Shown here in pieces: positions 36,594-45,212 of a stretch of 55,376 bases of DNA; positions within the stretch are counted from its first letter, which is position 1, and each line of letters starts with the position of its first letter. The translations under genes and the position numbers were made by a program. Below the pieces are notes generated by a model, which saw nothing but the letters and a program-made list of their open reading frames with translations, ran no database searches and had not been told where the DNA came from. The stretch comes from Bacteroidaceae bacterium (GTDB taxonomy: Bacteria; Bacteroidota; Bacteroidia; Bacteroidales; Bacteroidaceae), in contig JAFZWM010000048.1 of the NCBI GenBank assembly GCA_017617315.1, positions 1-55,376 on the forward strand. Reading direction: 5' to 3'.

Positions 36594-37334
36594 TTATTCT
36601 GTTGCAACCTGCTCGCTTGTTTTTCCAAAGCGGCGTTCGCGGTTCTGATAGTCGTAGATGGCTTTGTAGAAGTCGTCTTCGCTGAAGTCTGGCCAATAGG
36701 TGTCGCAGAAGTACAGCTCAGAGTATGCAGCCTGCCACAGCAGATAGTTGCTCAGGCGCACTTCGCCTCCGGTGCGGATAAGCAGCTCAGGGTCTGGCAT
36801 GAGGCTGGTATACAGATGCTTGCTTATCACATCTTCGGTAATGTCTTCGGCATTCAGCTTGCCTTGCTTCACTTCCTCGGCTATGTGCTTCACGGCGTTC
36901 TGAATCTCAGACTTTGAAGAGTAACTGATTGCGAGGACGAGGCACATGCTGTTGTTCTTTGATGTGCGCTCTATCATTTCCTGAATCTTCTTCTGGACAG
37001 CCTCCGGAAGTCGCTTCAGATCGCCTATTACCTGAAAACTGACGTTGTTCTTGATGAAGATTTCGTCTTCAAGATTTTTCAGCAGAAGCCCCATTAGAGC
37101 CTCAATCTCTTCGGCCGGACGGTTCCAGTTCTCGGTCGAGAATGTATATAGAGTAAGGAACTTAACTCCAGCCCTTACTGCCGTTTCGGTTATTCGGCGC
37201 ACTGTCTCAACGCCTGCGATGTGTCCCATCGTGCGTTTTTCGCCTCTTGCTTTAGCCCAGCGTCCGTTGCCGTCCATGATGATGGCAATGTGCTTTGGTA
37301 CTCTGGTCTTATCTATTTGGTCGATATATGCCAT
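36594..37334 (-). CDS. uppS: Undecaprenyl diphosphate synthase
   Basis: The 246-residue cis-prenyltransferase adds isopentenyl units to farnesyl diphosphate to make the C55 carrier for peptidoglycan and polysaccharides. The catalytic Asp21 lies in [11 protein letters not shown] (18-28). Conserved FSTENWNRP (68-76) and the C-terminal [13 protein letters not shown] are present. Length is normal. It follows the DUF6089 gene by two bases and precedes bamA by 32 bases, so it is part of the same operon. Confidence 0.97.
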   Translation of the reverse strand: MAYIDQIDKTRVPKHIAIIMDGNGRWAKARGEKRTMGHIAGVETVRRITETAVRAGVKFLTLYTFSTENWNRPAEEIEALMGLLLKNLEDEIFIKNNVSFQVIGDLKRLPEAVQKKIQEMIERTSKNNSMCLVLAISYSSKSEIQNAVKHIAEEVKQGKLNAEDITEDVISKHLYTSLMPDPELLIRTGGEVRLSNYLLWQAAYSELYFCDTYWPDFSEDDFYKAIYDYQNRERRFGKTSEQVATE

Positions 37335-37336
37335 AA

Positions 37337-38044
37337 TTAAAAGTTGTTACATTTTCGGTATTTAGGGAAGAGGTCGTACGTTATATATAATAATGTGTAC
37401 GAATATCCGTCCCTGTTCTTAAAGATGCTGCCGTTCTCCAGTCCGTAAGGCTGGTTTAGTTGCAGGCCTTCCTTGTTCGTTACGTCGAGTTTGTCGGTCC
37501 ATGTAAGCCTCATGCTCCATTCCAAGCCCACGTTTATTCGTTCGCGCCATTTGTATTTCACGCCTATTCCAAGCGGAAAGTTGAGCGTGAACACATCCTC
37601 GGCCGGTGCCGGTGCGTAGGTGAATCCCATGCCGCCCATGATGTATGGCGTGATGGTGCGTGTGCCTTTGTAGCCTTTTCCTGTGCCGTAGGCAAAGAAG
37701 TTGTAGGCAAACTGTGCGCCGAGATCTACAACCGTGCGGCTGAACCGTGCCGTGCCCGGAGTGCCCTTTGTTCCCGAAGGATAGACGGTGTCTACATCGT
37801 CGGTGCTGCCCGAAATCTTGCCGAGAAACAGATTGCCGTTGAGGCTCATCCGTGGGTTGAAGATGTAGGCGGCTTTTGCTCCGCCTGCCAACCCCATGTT
37901 GTTAAACAGGGCTGCGTTGGCATCGCCTATGTAGAAGGTTCCTCCCAACGCACCGCCCAGCTCCATCTTGTATTCAAGTTCCTGTGCTGTGGCTGTTTGT
38001 GCAACTGCCCATGCGAGCAGTGCTGTCACAACATTCTTCAGCAT
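37337..38044 (-). CDS. DUF6089-type outer-membrane beta-barrel protein
   Basis: The 235-residue protein has a signal peptide (cleavage near ATAQ) and a run of amphipathic strands with aromatic girdles ([35 protein letters not shown]), typical of an 8- to 10-stranded barrel. It matches, by memory, the DUF6089 family that sits next to uppS and bamA in Bacteroidetes. It is separated by one base from the DUF6242 gene and by two from uppS. Function is unknown; its position suggests a role in, or early dependence on, outer-membrane assembly. Confidence 0.8.
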   Translation of the reverse strand: MLKNVVTALLAWAVAQTATAQELEYKMELGGALGGTFYIGDANAALFNNMGLAGGAKAAYIFNPRMSLNGNLFLGKISGSTDDVDTVYPSGTKGTPGTARFSRTVVDLGAQFAYNFFAYGTGKGYKGTRTITPYIMGGMGFTYAPAPAEDVFTLNFPLGIGVKYKWRERINVGLEWSMRLTWTDKLDVTNKEGLQLNQPYGLENGSIFKNRDGYSYTLLYITYDLFPKYRKCNNF

Positions 38045-38045
38045 T

Positions 38046-39422
38046 CTATTTTATGTAGATTTCAGGAATGAATCCACGCCAGATGTTGCCGTTCTTGAAG
38101 ATTATGAGAATGGCGTTATGCTTCTGGTCAACCACCGCCGTGAAGTCTTGTGTTACTCCTTCGATTTCCTCAGGCAATGTGGTTTTCTTTGTCTGCTTTT
38201 TCCATGTTATGCCCTCGTCGCCCGAGATGTAAAGACCTGAAAGGGCGTCGATGCTTGTGCTTCTCATCTTGCCTGCGCCGCCGAAAGCGTATAGTTCGCC
38301 GTTGTATGACAAGACGCTAAGGTTTGCGAGGCGTGGAAGCGCGTAGACGTTGATATATTCGACAGGAAGGTAAGACCAGTCTTGGCGGGCGTATGCCTGC
38401 TCTGCGCTTACTTTGTTCCATACAACGCCGCAACTGTCGTTGCTCTCGTTGATGCCTGTTAGCACAACTTTCTCCATTGTGGCATTGTGCTTCATCTTCT
38501 TGCTGCTGAATGCAACGCAAGTCTCCGGCAGATTCTCGATGTCGGTGTTGCCACTTACAACCCATTCGCCGTTTGAGTAGCTTGCAAAGTTGCCATCTAT
38601 GACACCGAACATCTCGTATGACGATGTTGCGAGCAGTCTGCTTACGTTGTTGCTGCCCTCAACGGCTGTCCAGTCCTTGCCGTTTTCCGAAGCGTACATC
38701 TGCTTTCCGGCAACGATGTAAATCTTTCCGCCGAATGTAACGATGTTGTTGATGTCGGCTGTTCCGCTTATGCCGTTTGCTGTGGCGAGCGCGCTCCACG
38801 AATCGGTGTTGTCAGAGCTTGCCTCGGTCATCACCAGTGCGCCGTTCTTTATTCCGAGCACGATGATTTTGCCGTTGTTGTAAACGCTCTTCATGCTCTC
38901 GAGCTGCGATGCAGGGAAGTTGCTGACAGTGCTCTTGCTCCACATCAGCGAGTCGGTGTATGTCTGATGAACGTTCAGCTTGACTGTGTATGTCTTTGAT
39001 GCCAGACCGTCGTTTGCATGTACGGTAAACTGTAGCTGTTTTGTATAGTCGAGCGAGTCGGTGCTGCTGAATGTAAGGATAGAGTCGTTGCGTGTGAATG
39101 TAACCGCATATCCGGTTGCGCTGATTTTGGCAACTACCTTCGAGATGTCTGTTCCCACAGGGAGCGAGTCGGTGTTGTAGATTGTCAGGTTGCGCTGGTC
39201 GATGGTAAACTTGTAGTTTGAACCGGTTACGGTATCCTTTACGATGCTGTCCGAACCGTCAGACGCTGTGACTGTTCTGTATTTGTTAAGGGTTCCCAAA
39301 GAGTACGATGTTATAACGCACTCGCTGGAATAGGTTGTTTCTTCATCATCGTTTTTCAAGCATGATGTAAAAATTAAGCTGATGCTTAGTAATGAAAAGA
39401 CGATAGATATTAACTTTCTCAT
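38046..39422 (-). CDS. DUF6242-type lipoprotein with a beta-propeller-like region
   Basis: The 458-residue lipoprotein has lipobox FTSC (Cys21). Residues 30-150 look like a Ig-like domain (TIYNTDSLPVGTDISKVVAK; LQFTVHANDGLASKTYTVKL). Residues 155-455 contain repeated blade-like motifs such as TFGGKIYIVAGKQMYASENG, GDEGITWKK and a LSYNGELYAFGG unit, consistent with a Kelch or sialidase-type propeller. It resembles DUF6242 proteins of Bacteroides. It is the first gene of the minus-strand operon that continues into uppS and bamA. Confidence 0.8.
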   Translation of the reverse strand: MRKLISIVFSLLSISLIFTSCLKNDDEETTYSSECVITSYSLGTLNKYRTVTASDGSDSIVKDTVTGSNYKFTIDQRNLTIYNTDSLPVGTDISKVVAKISATGYAVTFTRNDSILTFSSTDSLDYTKQLQFTVHANDGLASKTYTVKLNVHQTYTDSLMWSKSTVSNFPASQLESMKSVYNNGKIIVLGIKNGALVMTEASSDNTDSWSALATANGISGTADINNIVTFGGKIYIVAGKQMYASENGKDWTAVEGSNNVSRLLATSSYEMFGVIDGNFASYSNGEWVVSGNTDIENLPETCVAFSSKKMKHNATMEKVVLTGINESNDSCGVVWNKVSAEQAYARQDWSYLPVEYINVYALPRLANLSVLSYNGELYAFGGAGKMRSTSIDALSGLYISGDEGITWKKQTKKTTLPEEIEGVTQDFTAVVDQKHNAILIIFKNGNIWRGFIPEIYIK

Positions 39423-39463
39423 CTAAAAGTGTTCAAATTTATTATATATATAATTTCAAGGTG

Positions 39464-39471
39464 CAAAAATA
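39464..39471 (-). promoter_or_regulatory. -7 promoter box of the DUF6242-uppS-bamA operon
   Basis: On the minus strand TATTTTTG matches TAnnTTTG about 42 bases upstream of the first start codon at 39422. Confidence 0.55.
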
Positions 39472-39598
39472 CTCACATTTTTCGCTTCTACGAAATAAAA
39501 ACGAACGGTTTTAAATAAAATTATGGAATTTACTTGCTATTTTTTGCATAATTAAGAGGTTTAGATGCTCTTTTGAGCGGTTTTTGTTAAAAATGGAA

Positions 39599-40630
39599 CT
39601 ATTCTGCGTTGCGGAACGAGGTTATTGTGTGTCCGAACTGAACTTTGCGTTCTGCCTTTGAGCCCGATGGGATTGTTGGCGATTCTATGCCTCCGCCCAG
39701 AACGATGTCCGATTCTTCGACCCTTATTTCGTCCCACAGATTATTGTCTATGAAAAGTTGGTGAAGCTCGCGTCCGCCTTCGACGAGCAGCGACTGAATC
39801 TGTCTTTCGTGAAGCTCTGCAAGCATCTGATTCAGAAAGCCTTCCGGCTTCAGCGTTACAAACTCAACGTTGTCGGTTTTCTCGTCGGTCTCTGATGTCG
39901 TGAAGACTATCGTCCGAACGCTTCCGTCGAAGAGGTTGAGGCTTCGGCTCAGTCTGTTTTGGCGGTCGATGACGATTCGCGTTGGATTCTTGCCGTGCCA
40001 CAGCCTAACGTCGAGGCGGGGATTGTCGGTCTCTGCCGTGCGGCTTCCAACCAGAATGGCCTGATTTTCGGCTCTCATCTTGTGAACGAGCATCAGAGTG
40101 CGCGGGTTTGACAGGTATCTGTCGGCATCCTTGTTGTAGATGAATCCGTCGGCCGACTGTGCCCATTTTAGCGTGATGTAAGGCCGCTTTTTCTGATGGA
40201 AGGTGAAGAAGCGGCGGTTAAGAGCCTTACATTCTTCTTCCAGAACTCCCACGGTTACTTCGGCTCCGGCATCGCGCAGCATCTTAATGCCTTTTCCCTG
40301 CACTTTGGCAAAGGGGTCTACGCAGCCAACCACCACGCGCTTCAGCTTGTGGTCTATGAGCAGTTGGGCGCACGGCGGAGTCTTTCCGTAGTGGGCGCAC
40401 GGCTCAAGGCTGACGTAGATTGTGGCATCTTTCAGCAGCGACTTGTCTTTGACAGACGCTACCGCATTCACCTCGGCATGACCTTCGCCGCAGCGGATGT
40501 GGTATCCTTCGCCAATAATCTTGCCGTCGAGCACTATAACCGCTCCAACCATCGGATTGGGCACGGCGTTCTGTCGTCCGTTTTTGGCAAGTTGAATGGC
40601 GCGTGCCATATATTTCTCGTCAATCGTCAT
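39599..40630 (-). CDS. ribD: Riboflavin biosynthesis protein RibD (deaminase/reductase)
   Basis: The 343-residue bifunctional enzyme deaminates the pyrimidine intermediate and reduces its ribose in riboflavin synthesis. The N-terminal deaminase domain (1-145) carries the zinc residues His51 and Glu53 in HAEVNAV and Cys78/Cys87 in PCAHYGKTPPCAQL. The C-terminal reductase domain (about 150-340) has TLKWAQSADGFI and LVEGGRELHQLFI. No other rib genes or an FMN riboswitch appear near it. It is divergent from prmC, with a 43-base gap. Confidence 0.96.
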   Translation of the reverse strand: MTIDEKYMARAIQLAKNGRQNAVPNPMVGAVIVLDGKIIGEGYHIRCGEGHAEVNAVASVKDKSLLKDATIYVSLEPCAHYGKTPPCAQLLIDHKLKRVVVGCVDPFAKVQGKGIKMLRDAGAEVTVGVLEEECKALNRRFFTFHQKKRPYITLKWAQSADGFIYNKDADRYLSNPRTLMLVHKMRAENQAILVGSRTAETDNPRLDVRLWHGKNPTRIVIDRQNRLSRSLNLFDGSVRTIVFTTSETDEKTDNVEFVTLKPEGFLNQMLAELHERQIQSLLVEGGRELHQLFIDNNLWDEIRVEESDIVLGGGIESPTIPSGSKAERKVQFGHTITSFRNAE

Positions 40631-40650
40631 TTCTAATTCGCTTTTTTGTC

Positions 40651-40658
40651 TATCTTTG
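40651..40658 (+). promoter_or_regulatory. -7 promoter box of prmC
   Basis: TATCTTTG matches TAnnTTTG and ends 15 bases before the ATG at 40674, so the leader would be only about 10 bases long. Confidence 0.65.
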
Positions 40659-40673
40659 CATTAAATACTAACA

Positions 40674-41510
40674 ATGCGTCAGATTCTTACACATATCCGT
40701 CGGCAGCTTTCGGCTGTCTATCCCGATTCCGAAGCCAATGCCATAGCGCGTATGGTTCTCGAATGCAGGTTCGGCATCTCGCTGCTCGATATTTGCATGG
40801 GCAAAGATATACAATTATTGCCAAAACAACGTCAAGATTTGGAGAATATTGTGGCTCGTCTGTCAAAAGGTGAGCCTGTTCAGTATGTTCTTGGCAAGGC
40901 CGAATTTTGCGGTTTCGACTTTTCGGTTGCTCCCGGAGTGCTCATTCCGCGCCCCGAGACCGAGGATTTGGTAGACTGGATCGTGGCTGACAACGAGGCA
41001 AGGCGCGACTGTTCCATCCTCGACATCGGAACGGGCAGCGGATGTATTGCCGTCTCTCTGAAAAAGCTGATGCTCGATGCCATTGTTACGGCATGGGATT
41101 TGTCCGATGAGGCATTGCGTCAGGCAAGCGAGAATGCCCGTCGGCTCGATGCTGATGTCAGATTCGAACAGGTTGATGTGCTTAATGTTATGCCATACGG
41201 GAAGTTCGATGTGATTGTCAGCAATCCGCCGTACATCTGTAACCGCGAGAAGGCCGAGATGAGCGACAATGTGCTCAGCCACGAGCCGCATCTGGCTCTC
41301 TTCGTCCCCGACGACGACCCTCTGATGTTTTACCGCGCCATCGCCCGTCTTGGTTGCAAGATGCTAAACGAAGACGGTGCTCTCTTCTTCGAGATAAACC
41401 GCGCCTTTGGCAGTGAAACCACCGAGATGCTCGCGTCGCTCGGCTACAAGAATATCGAACTGCGGAAAGACCGCTTTGATAACGACAGAATGATAAAGGC
41501 TGTATTATGA
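40674..41510 (+). CDS. prmC: Release-factor glutamine methyltransferase
   Basis: The 278-residue enzyme methylates the Gln of the GGQ motif in peptide-release factors. It has a helical N-terminal domain, IPRPETEDLVDW (91-102), the SAM-binding DIGTGSGCIA (117-126) and the catalytic NPPY (184-187). Length is normal. Its end overlaps recX by four bases (ATGA). Confidence 0.96.
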   Translation: MRQILTHIRRQLSAVYPDSEANAIARMVLECRFGISLLDICMGKDIQLLPKQRQDLENIVARLSKGEPVQYVLGKAEFCGFDFSVAPGVLIPRPETEDLVDWIVADNEARRDCSILDIGTGSGCIAVSLKKLMLDAIVTAWDLSDEALRQASENARRLDADVRFEQVDVLNVMPYGKFDVIVSNPPYICNREKAEMSDNVLSHEPHLALFVPDDDPLMFYRAIARLGCKMLNEDGALFFEINRAFGSETTEMLASLGYKNIELRKDRFDNDRMIKAVL

Positions 41511-41998
41511 AAAAACAGATATCCGAAGAAACGGCTCTCGGCAGGGTGGCGGCATTGTGCTCTGGTTCAGAACATTGCGAGGCCGAAGTGAGGGCAAAGC
41601 TCGATGCTTGGGAGATTGATGCCGAGGCGCAGAATCGCATCGTGTCCTATCTCTACAAAGAGCGTTTTCTCGATGAAAACCGATATGCCAGTTTCTTCGC
41701 CCACGACAAACTTCGCTACAACCAGTGGGGAAGAACGAAAATCCGTCTTGCCCTGCGACAGAAGCAGATTTCTTCAGATGCCATAGACGAGGCTCTTGAG
41801 AATCTCGACGAGGCCGAATATCTCGGCATCCTTCAGCAGCTTATCAAGGCTAAGAAGAAGTCCGTGAAGGGCAGAAACGACTACGAATGTCGTTGCAAAC
41901 TGATAAAGTTTGCCATGAGCCGGGGCTTCGAATATGCTTATATCCAACGATTTATAGAGGGAGGCGATGAAGAAGATGTTTTCGCAGACGATTTCTGA
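41507..41998 (+). CDS. recX: Regulatory protein RecX
   Basis: The 163-residue protein binds RecA filaments and limits their activity. It consists of three-helix repeats with the family-type segments LGRVAALCSGSEHCEAEVRA, YLYKERFLDENRYASFFAHD and RQKQISSDAIDEALENLD. It overlaps prmC by four bases and comF by 32, so expression of the three is linked. Confidence 0.9.
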   Translation: MKKQISEETALGRVAALCSGSEHCEAEVRAKLDAWEIDAEAQNRIVSYLYKERFLDENRYASFFAHDKLRYNQWGRTKIRLALRQKQISSDAIDEALENLDEAEYLGILQQLIKAKKKSVKGRNDYECRCKLIKFAMSRGFEYAYIQRFIEGGDEEDVFADDF

Positions 41999-42692
41999 TG
42001 CAAGAAGTTTCCTTGCCGATTTGCTCGACTTTGTCTTTCCGCGCCATTGCACCGTTTGCGGCGAGAGGTTGCAGAAAGACGAGCAGTTTTTGTGTGCCGA
42101 CTGCCTTCTGCATCTGCCCCGTACCGCCTTGGCAAGTGCCGAGGGCAACGAGATTGAACAGCTTTTCTGGGGAAGGGTTGATATTCAGCGCGCGATGTCT
42201 TTTTTCAAATATCACAGCGCAAGCAACTACCATCGTATACTGATGGACTTGAAGTTTCACGGCAAGCCGGAGATTGGCGTTTTCATGGGCAGACTGATGG
42301 CGAGGGAACTTGCCGCCACGAAAATCTTCGACGGCGTTGATGTCATCGTGCCCGTTCCGCTGGCAAAGAGCCGATTCAAGAAGCGCGGCTACAACCAAAG
42401 CGAGATGATTGCGCGCGGAATATCTGAAATAACAGGATTGCAGATAGATACGCACTCGGTTGTGCGAACAAAGGCCAACGTGTCGCAGATTGGAAAAGGT
42501 CGCCAGCAGCGACAGGAAAATGTAAAGGGCATTTTTTCGGTAGCCGATTCTGATGCTTTGAAGGGCAAGCACGTTCTTGTTGTGGACGATGTGCTTACAA
42601 CGGGTGCGACGACTATCTCGCTCATCTCCGAGATTCAGAAAGCGTGCGATGCCAAGTGCAGCGTGCTCACAATGGCGGTTGCATCTAACTGA
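41967..42692 (+). CDS. ComF-type phosphoribosyltransferase-like protein
   Basis: The 241-residue protein has an N-terminal zinc ribbon (Cys28, Cys31, Cys43, Cys46) and a phosphoribosyltransferase fold with VLVVDDVLTTGATT (203-216). It is related to ComF/GntX, which helps natural DNA uptake in some bacteria and otherwise has unclear function. The 32-base overlap with recX is long, so a later in-frame Met4 could also be used, but the hydrophobic start fits. It ends 8 bases into the convergent GT2 gene. Confidence 0.9.
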   Translation: MKKMFSQTISDARSFLADLLDFVFPRHCTVCGERLQKDEQFLCADCLLHLPRTALASAEGNEIEQLFWGRVDIQRAMSFFKYHSASNYHRILMDLKFHGKPEIGVFMGRLMARELAATKIFDGVDVIVPVPLAKSRFKKRGYNQSEMIARGISEITGLQIDTHSVVRTKANVSQIGKGRQQRQENVKGIFSVADSDALKGKHVLVVDDVLTTGATTISLISEIQKACDAKCSVLTMAVASN

Positions 42693-43458
42693 TTTTCTTT
42701 GTAATGCCTCGCACCGCAAAAAGCAGATGATGCCAAACGGTTGAGCACAGTCCGTAGTGGTCAGTCATCACCTTGAAACGCTCAATCAGCGATTCGGTGT
42801 GATGCTGTGTCGTTGCTCCGCCGGTGTAGAACTGCGAGATTGTGGTTTTCGTGCCTTTTATTTCAAGTCCTTGTTTTTCAGCTTCTTTCATTATTCTGAT
42901 GCACCAATCCACATCCGCCGAATATTTATATTTCAGATTATATTTGCAGAAGAGCCTTTGGTTCACGATGAAAGCCTGATGGCACACCAACATTCCGTTT
43001 TTGAACGATTTCCAGTTCAGATTCTCCGGAATGTTTTTTCTTCTCATTCCAAGATAGTTGCCTTTCTCGTCCAAAACCTCCGTGTAGCCGTAAATCACGC
43101 CCGGCTCGCTGTCGGCCGAGACGAGTTCGGCAATCTGGCTCAGCGTGTCGCTGCCTTTCAGCGTGTCGCCGGCATTCAGAAACATTATGTATCTGCCGTG
43201 TACTCTGCCGTCGAAAGCCTTGTTCATGGCATCGTATATGCCCCTGTCTTTCTCCGACGCGAACGTTACGGTGTGCCGTGCTCTTTCGGCATACTGCCTG
43301 ATGATGCTGAGCGTATCGTCTTTCGAAGCTCCGTCGATGAAGATGTGTTCAAGACTGTCAAAATCCTGCGAATCAACGCTTTCGATGGTCCGCATAATCT
43401 CCGACGATGCGTTGTAGCACACCGTTACGATGCTGAAAAGAGGCTGTGTGTCAGGCAT
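42685..43458 (-). CDS. Family 2 glycosyltransferase
   Basis: The 257-residue GT-A fold enzyme begins with FSIVTVCYNASSEIMRTIES (8-27) and has IDGASKDDT (54-62) for nucleotide-sugar binding and FLNAGD (113-118) in place of the DXD region. There is no membrane segment, so it acts at the cytoplasmic face on a lipid-linked glycan. Its start overlaps the end of the GT4 gene by 8 bases, and its end overlaps the convergent comF gene. Confidence 0.92.
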   Translation of the reverse strand: MPDTQPLFSIVTVCYNASSEIMRTIESVDSQDFDSLEHIFIDGASKDDTLSIIRQYAERARHTVTFASEKDRGIYDAMNKAFDGRVHGRYIMFLNAGDTLKGSDTLSQIAELVSADSEPGVIYGYTEVLDEKGNYLGMRRKNIPENLNWKSFKNGMLVCHQAFIVNQRLFCKYNLKYKYSADVDWCIRIMKEAEKQGLEIKGTKTTISQFYTGGATTQHHTESLIERFKVMTDHYGLCSTVWHHLLFAVRGITKKIS

Positions 43459-44716
43459 GCTTTCCAGTTATTTTGTTGTATAGATTTATGTATTGCATAG
43501 CCACGTTACTCTCTGAGTATGACGCTGATGCCTTGCGATATGCCATCTCGCTCAATCCGCTGTATTCCTCGTCGTCAAGACACCAGCAGATGCCGTTGGC
43601 AAAGTCGGCCGCGTTCTTGTATTCTGCCACATATCCGTTGTGCAGATGGTCTATCATCTGCGGAATGCCGCCAACGTTGAAGCCTACGCACGGCGTTCCG
43701 CACGACATGGCCTCGACAATCGTGTTTGGCAGATTATCCTGAAGCGACGGCGTAACGTAGAGGTCTACGGCGTTATACACGTTTACTAGAGTGCGCTCGT
43801 CGCTGACGTAATCCATATTGTAGACAGGGAACGGCAGAAGGCTCTGCATCTCCGAAGCCTTGTTGCCCATCATCACAACGCCAAGATTCTCGGCAAGTTC
43901 GGGATGGCTTTGCTTTATAATCTGGCATGCCTCGATAAGATATTTTGCGCCCTTGCGCTCGTCTGTAACTTTCAGCGAGCCGAAGAGAAGCAGTTTCTTG
44001 TCCTGCGGAAGATTGCACTTCTGGCGCGCATCTTTCTTGTCGCGTGGCTTGAAGAGGTTGTTGTTTATGGCATTCGGAATACTCTGAATGCTGTGTCCGG
44101 CAATCAGCGAGCTCTGCTTTGCCAAGTCCTCGAGCCAGTGGCTGCATGCCACAAAATGAAGGTGCGAGCCGCTGTAAACCTTCTTCTTCTTTAGATATGT
44201 TCTGTGCGAGAGGTCGTTCTTGCTTCCACCGCCGTAGATTAGCGGACAGTTGCGGCATTCGGTCTTGTACTTGTCGCACTCGCTGGCATAGTGGCAGATG
44301 CCGGTGAAAGGCCACATGTCGTGCAGAGTCCACACAACGGGCTTGCCCGATGCTATAATCTTCTCTATGTCTTTCAGCGACAGGAATCCTTGGTTTATCC
44401 AATGCAGGTGAATAACGTCTGCCTGCTTGAATTCGGGCAGTTCGGTAATGTCGGTGCCGGTGTTGGCAATGTCAACCTGAAAGAGATTGTTCTTCTTGAA
44501 CTTGTTGGCCATCCATATTACCGCGCGCTCCCATACAAACTGTATCTGGTGGCGGATAGAAGGGTCGAGTGCCACGACAGTAATCTGGTTAGTCTGTTTA
44601 TCCCTTACAAGCATTTTTGCCTTTATGCCGTTGTTTTTCAGAGCCTCCATAAGTCGGTTGGCTGCGATGGCCGCTCCGCCTATGCGTTCTGAAGTGTTGA
44701 CAAGAAGAACTCTCAT
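43451..44716 (-). CDS. Family 4 glycosyltransferase
   Basis: The 421-residue GT-B fold enzyme starts with VLLVNTSERIGGAAIAANRL and has the donor-binding C-terminal domain with PSLQDNLPNTIVEAMSCGTP (about 328-347), including the family EX7E-type region. A CxxCPLIYGG-like segment (residues about 146-155) is present in several bacterial GT4s. The acceptor is probably a surface polysaccharide. It forms an operon with the GT2 gene downstream. Confidence 0.93.
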   Translation of the reverse strand: MRVLLVNTSERIGGAAIAANRLMEALKNNGIKAKMLVRDKQTNQITVVALDPSIRHQIQFVWERAVIWMANKFKKNNLFQVDIANTGTDITELPEFKQADVIHLHWINQGFLSLKDIEKIIASGKPVVWTLHDMWPFTGICHYASECDKYKTECRNCPLIYGGGSKNDLSHRTYLKKKKVYSGSHLHFVACSHWLEDLAKQSSLIAGHSIQSIPNAINNNLFKPRDKKDARQKCNLPQDKKLLLFGSLKVTDERKGAKYLIEACQIIKQSHPELAENLGVVMMGNKASEMQSLLPFPVYNMDYVSDERTLVNVYNAVDLYVTPSLQDNLPNTIVEAMSCGTPCVGFNVGGIPQMIDHLHNGYVAEYKNAADFANGICWCLDDEEYSGLSEMAYRKASASYSESNVAMQYINLYNKITGKHA

Positions 44717-44746
44717 ATATATATAATAGTGTTAGAAACTGTTTTG

Positions 44747-44754
44747 CAAAAGTA
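44747..44754 (-). promoter_or_regulatory. -7 promoter box of the GT4-GT2 operon
   Basis: On the minus strand TACTTTTG matches TAnnTTTG about 30 bases upstream of the ATG at 44716. Confidence 0.6.
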
Positions 44755-45212
44755 GAGAAAAAAAATGAAATAAGTAATATGAGAACCATGCTTAGTATGA
44801 ACAATATTGTACTTTTTAGAAAACCACAAATTTTAGAATAATAGGCTTGAAATATTATATTGAATGAATGTGTTAAATATCATTGTTTATAAAGATAATA
44901 GAGATGTTGAATTCATTCGCGATGATATATTGTTCTCTGCCATGAACGACTTTGATAGTCTTGTTCATCATTTATGTTGTTAAATGCGCTCCTTGCTATT
45001 CCAGAAGTTGTAGAAATATTCCTACCAAAGAACTTATTTTTCAGATTTTATGTTTACCTTTGACAAGCCATTGATGATTTTTGCTTGTTTTTAATAGTGA
45101 TATTAAGTTAAGAGGTATATCGGATATGGCGTAAATTGGGGAAACTTTTTGTTACTCAAAGACTTATATGAGATTTTAGTTAAGGTGTTGCAAAATTTAG
45201 ATATAATAAAAT
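44755..45212. other. AT-rich intergenic region upstream of the helicase gene
   Basis: No recognised gene occurs. A 39-codon frame at 44864-44983 (MNVLNIIVYKDNRD...) is open but has no family or start signal and is not called. The region becomes clearly more AT-rich than the flanking glycan genes, as is the helicase module. Confidence 0.5.
45055..45062 (+). promoter_or_regulatory. Possible -7 promoter box for the helicase module
   Basis: TACCTTTG matches TAnnTTTG, 150 bases upstream of the ATG at 45213. No TTTG is seen at the -33 distance. Confidence 0.4.

Noticed and set aside
40631-40673. Possible FMN riboswitch before ribD
   Set aside because: The 43-base gap is too short for that riboswitch, and no conserved element is visible.
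44864-44983. 39-codon plus-strand frame MNVLNIIVYKDNRD... upstream of the helicase gene
   Set aside because: Open frame only; no promoter box or ribosome-binding site at a suitable distance, no recognisable family, and short frames are common in AT-rich DNA.
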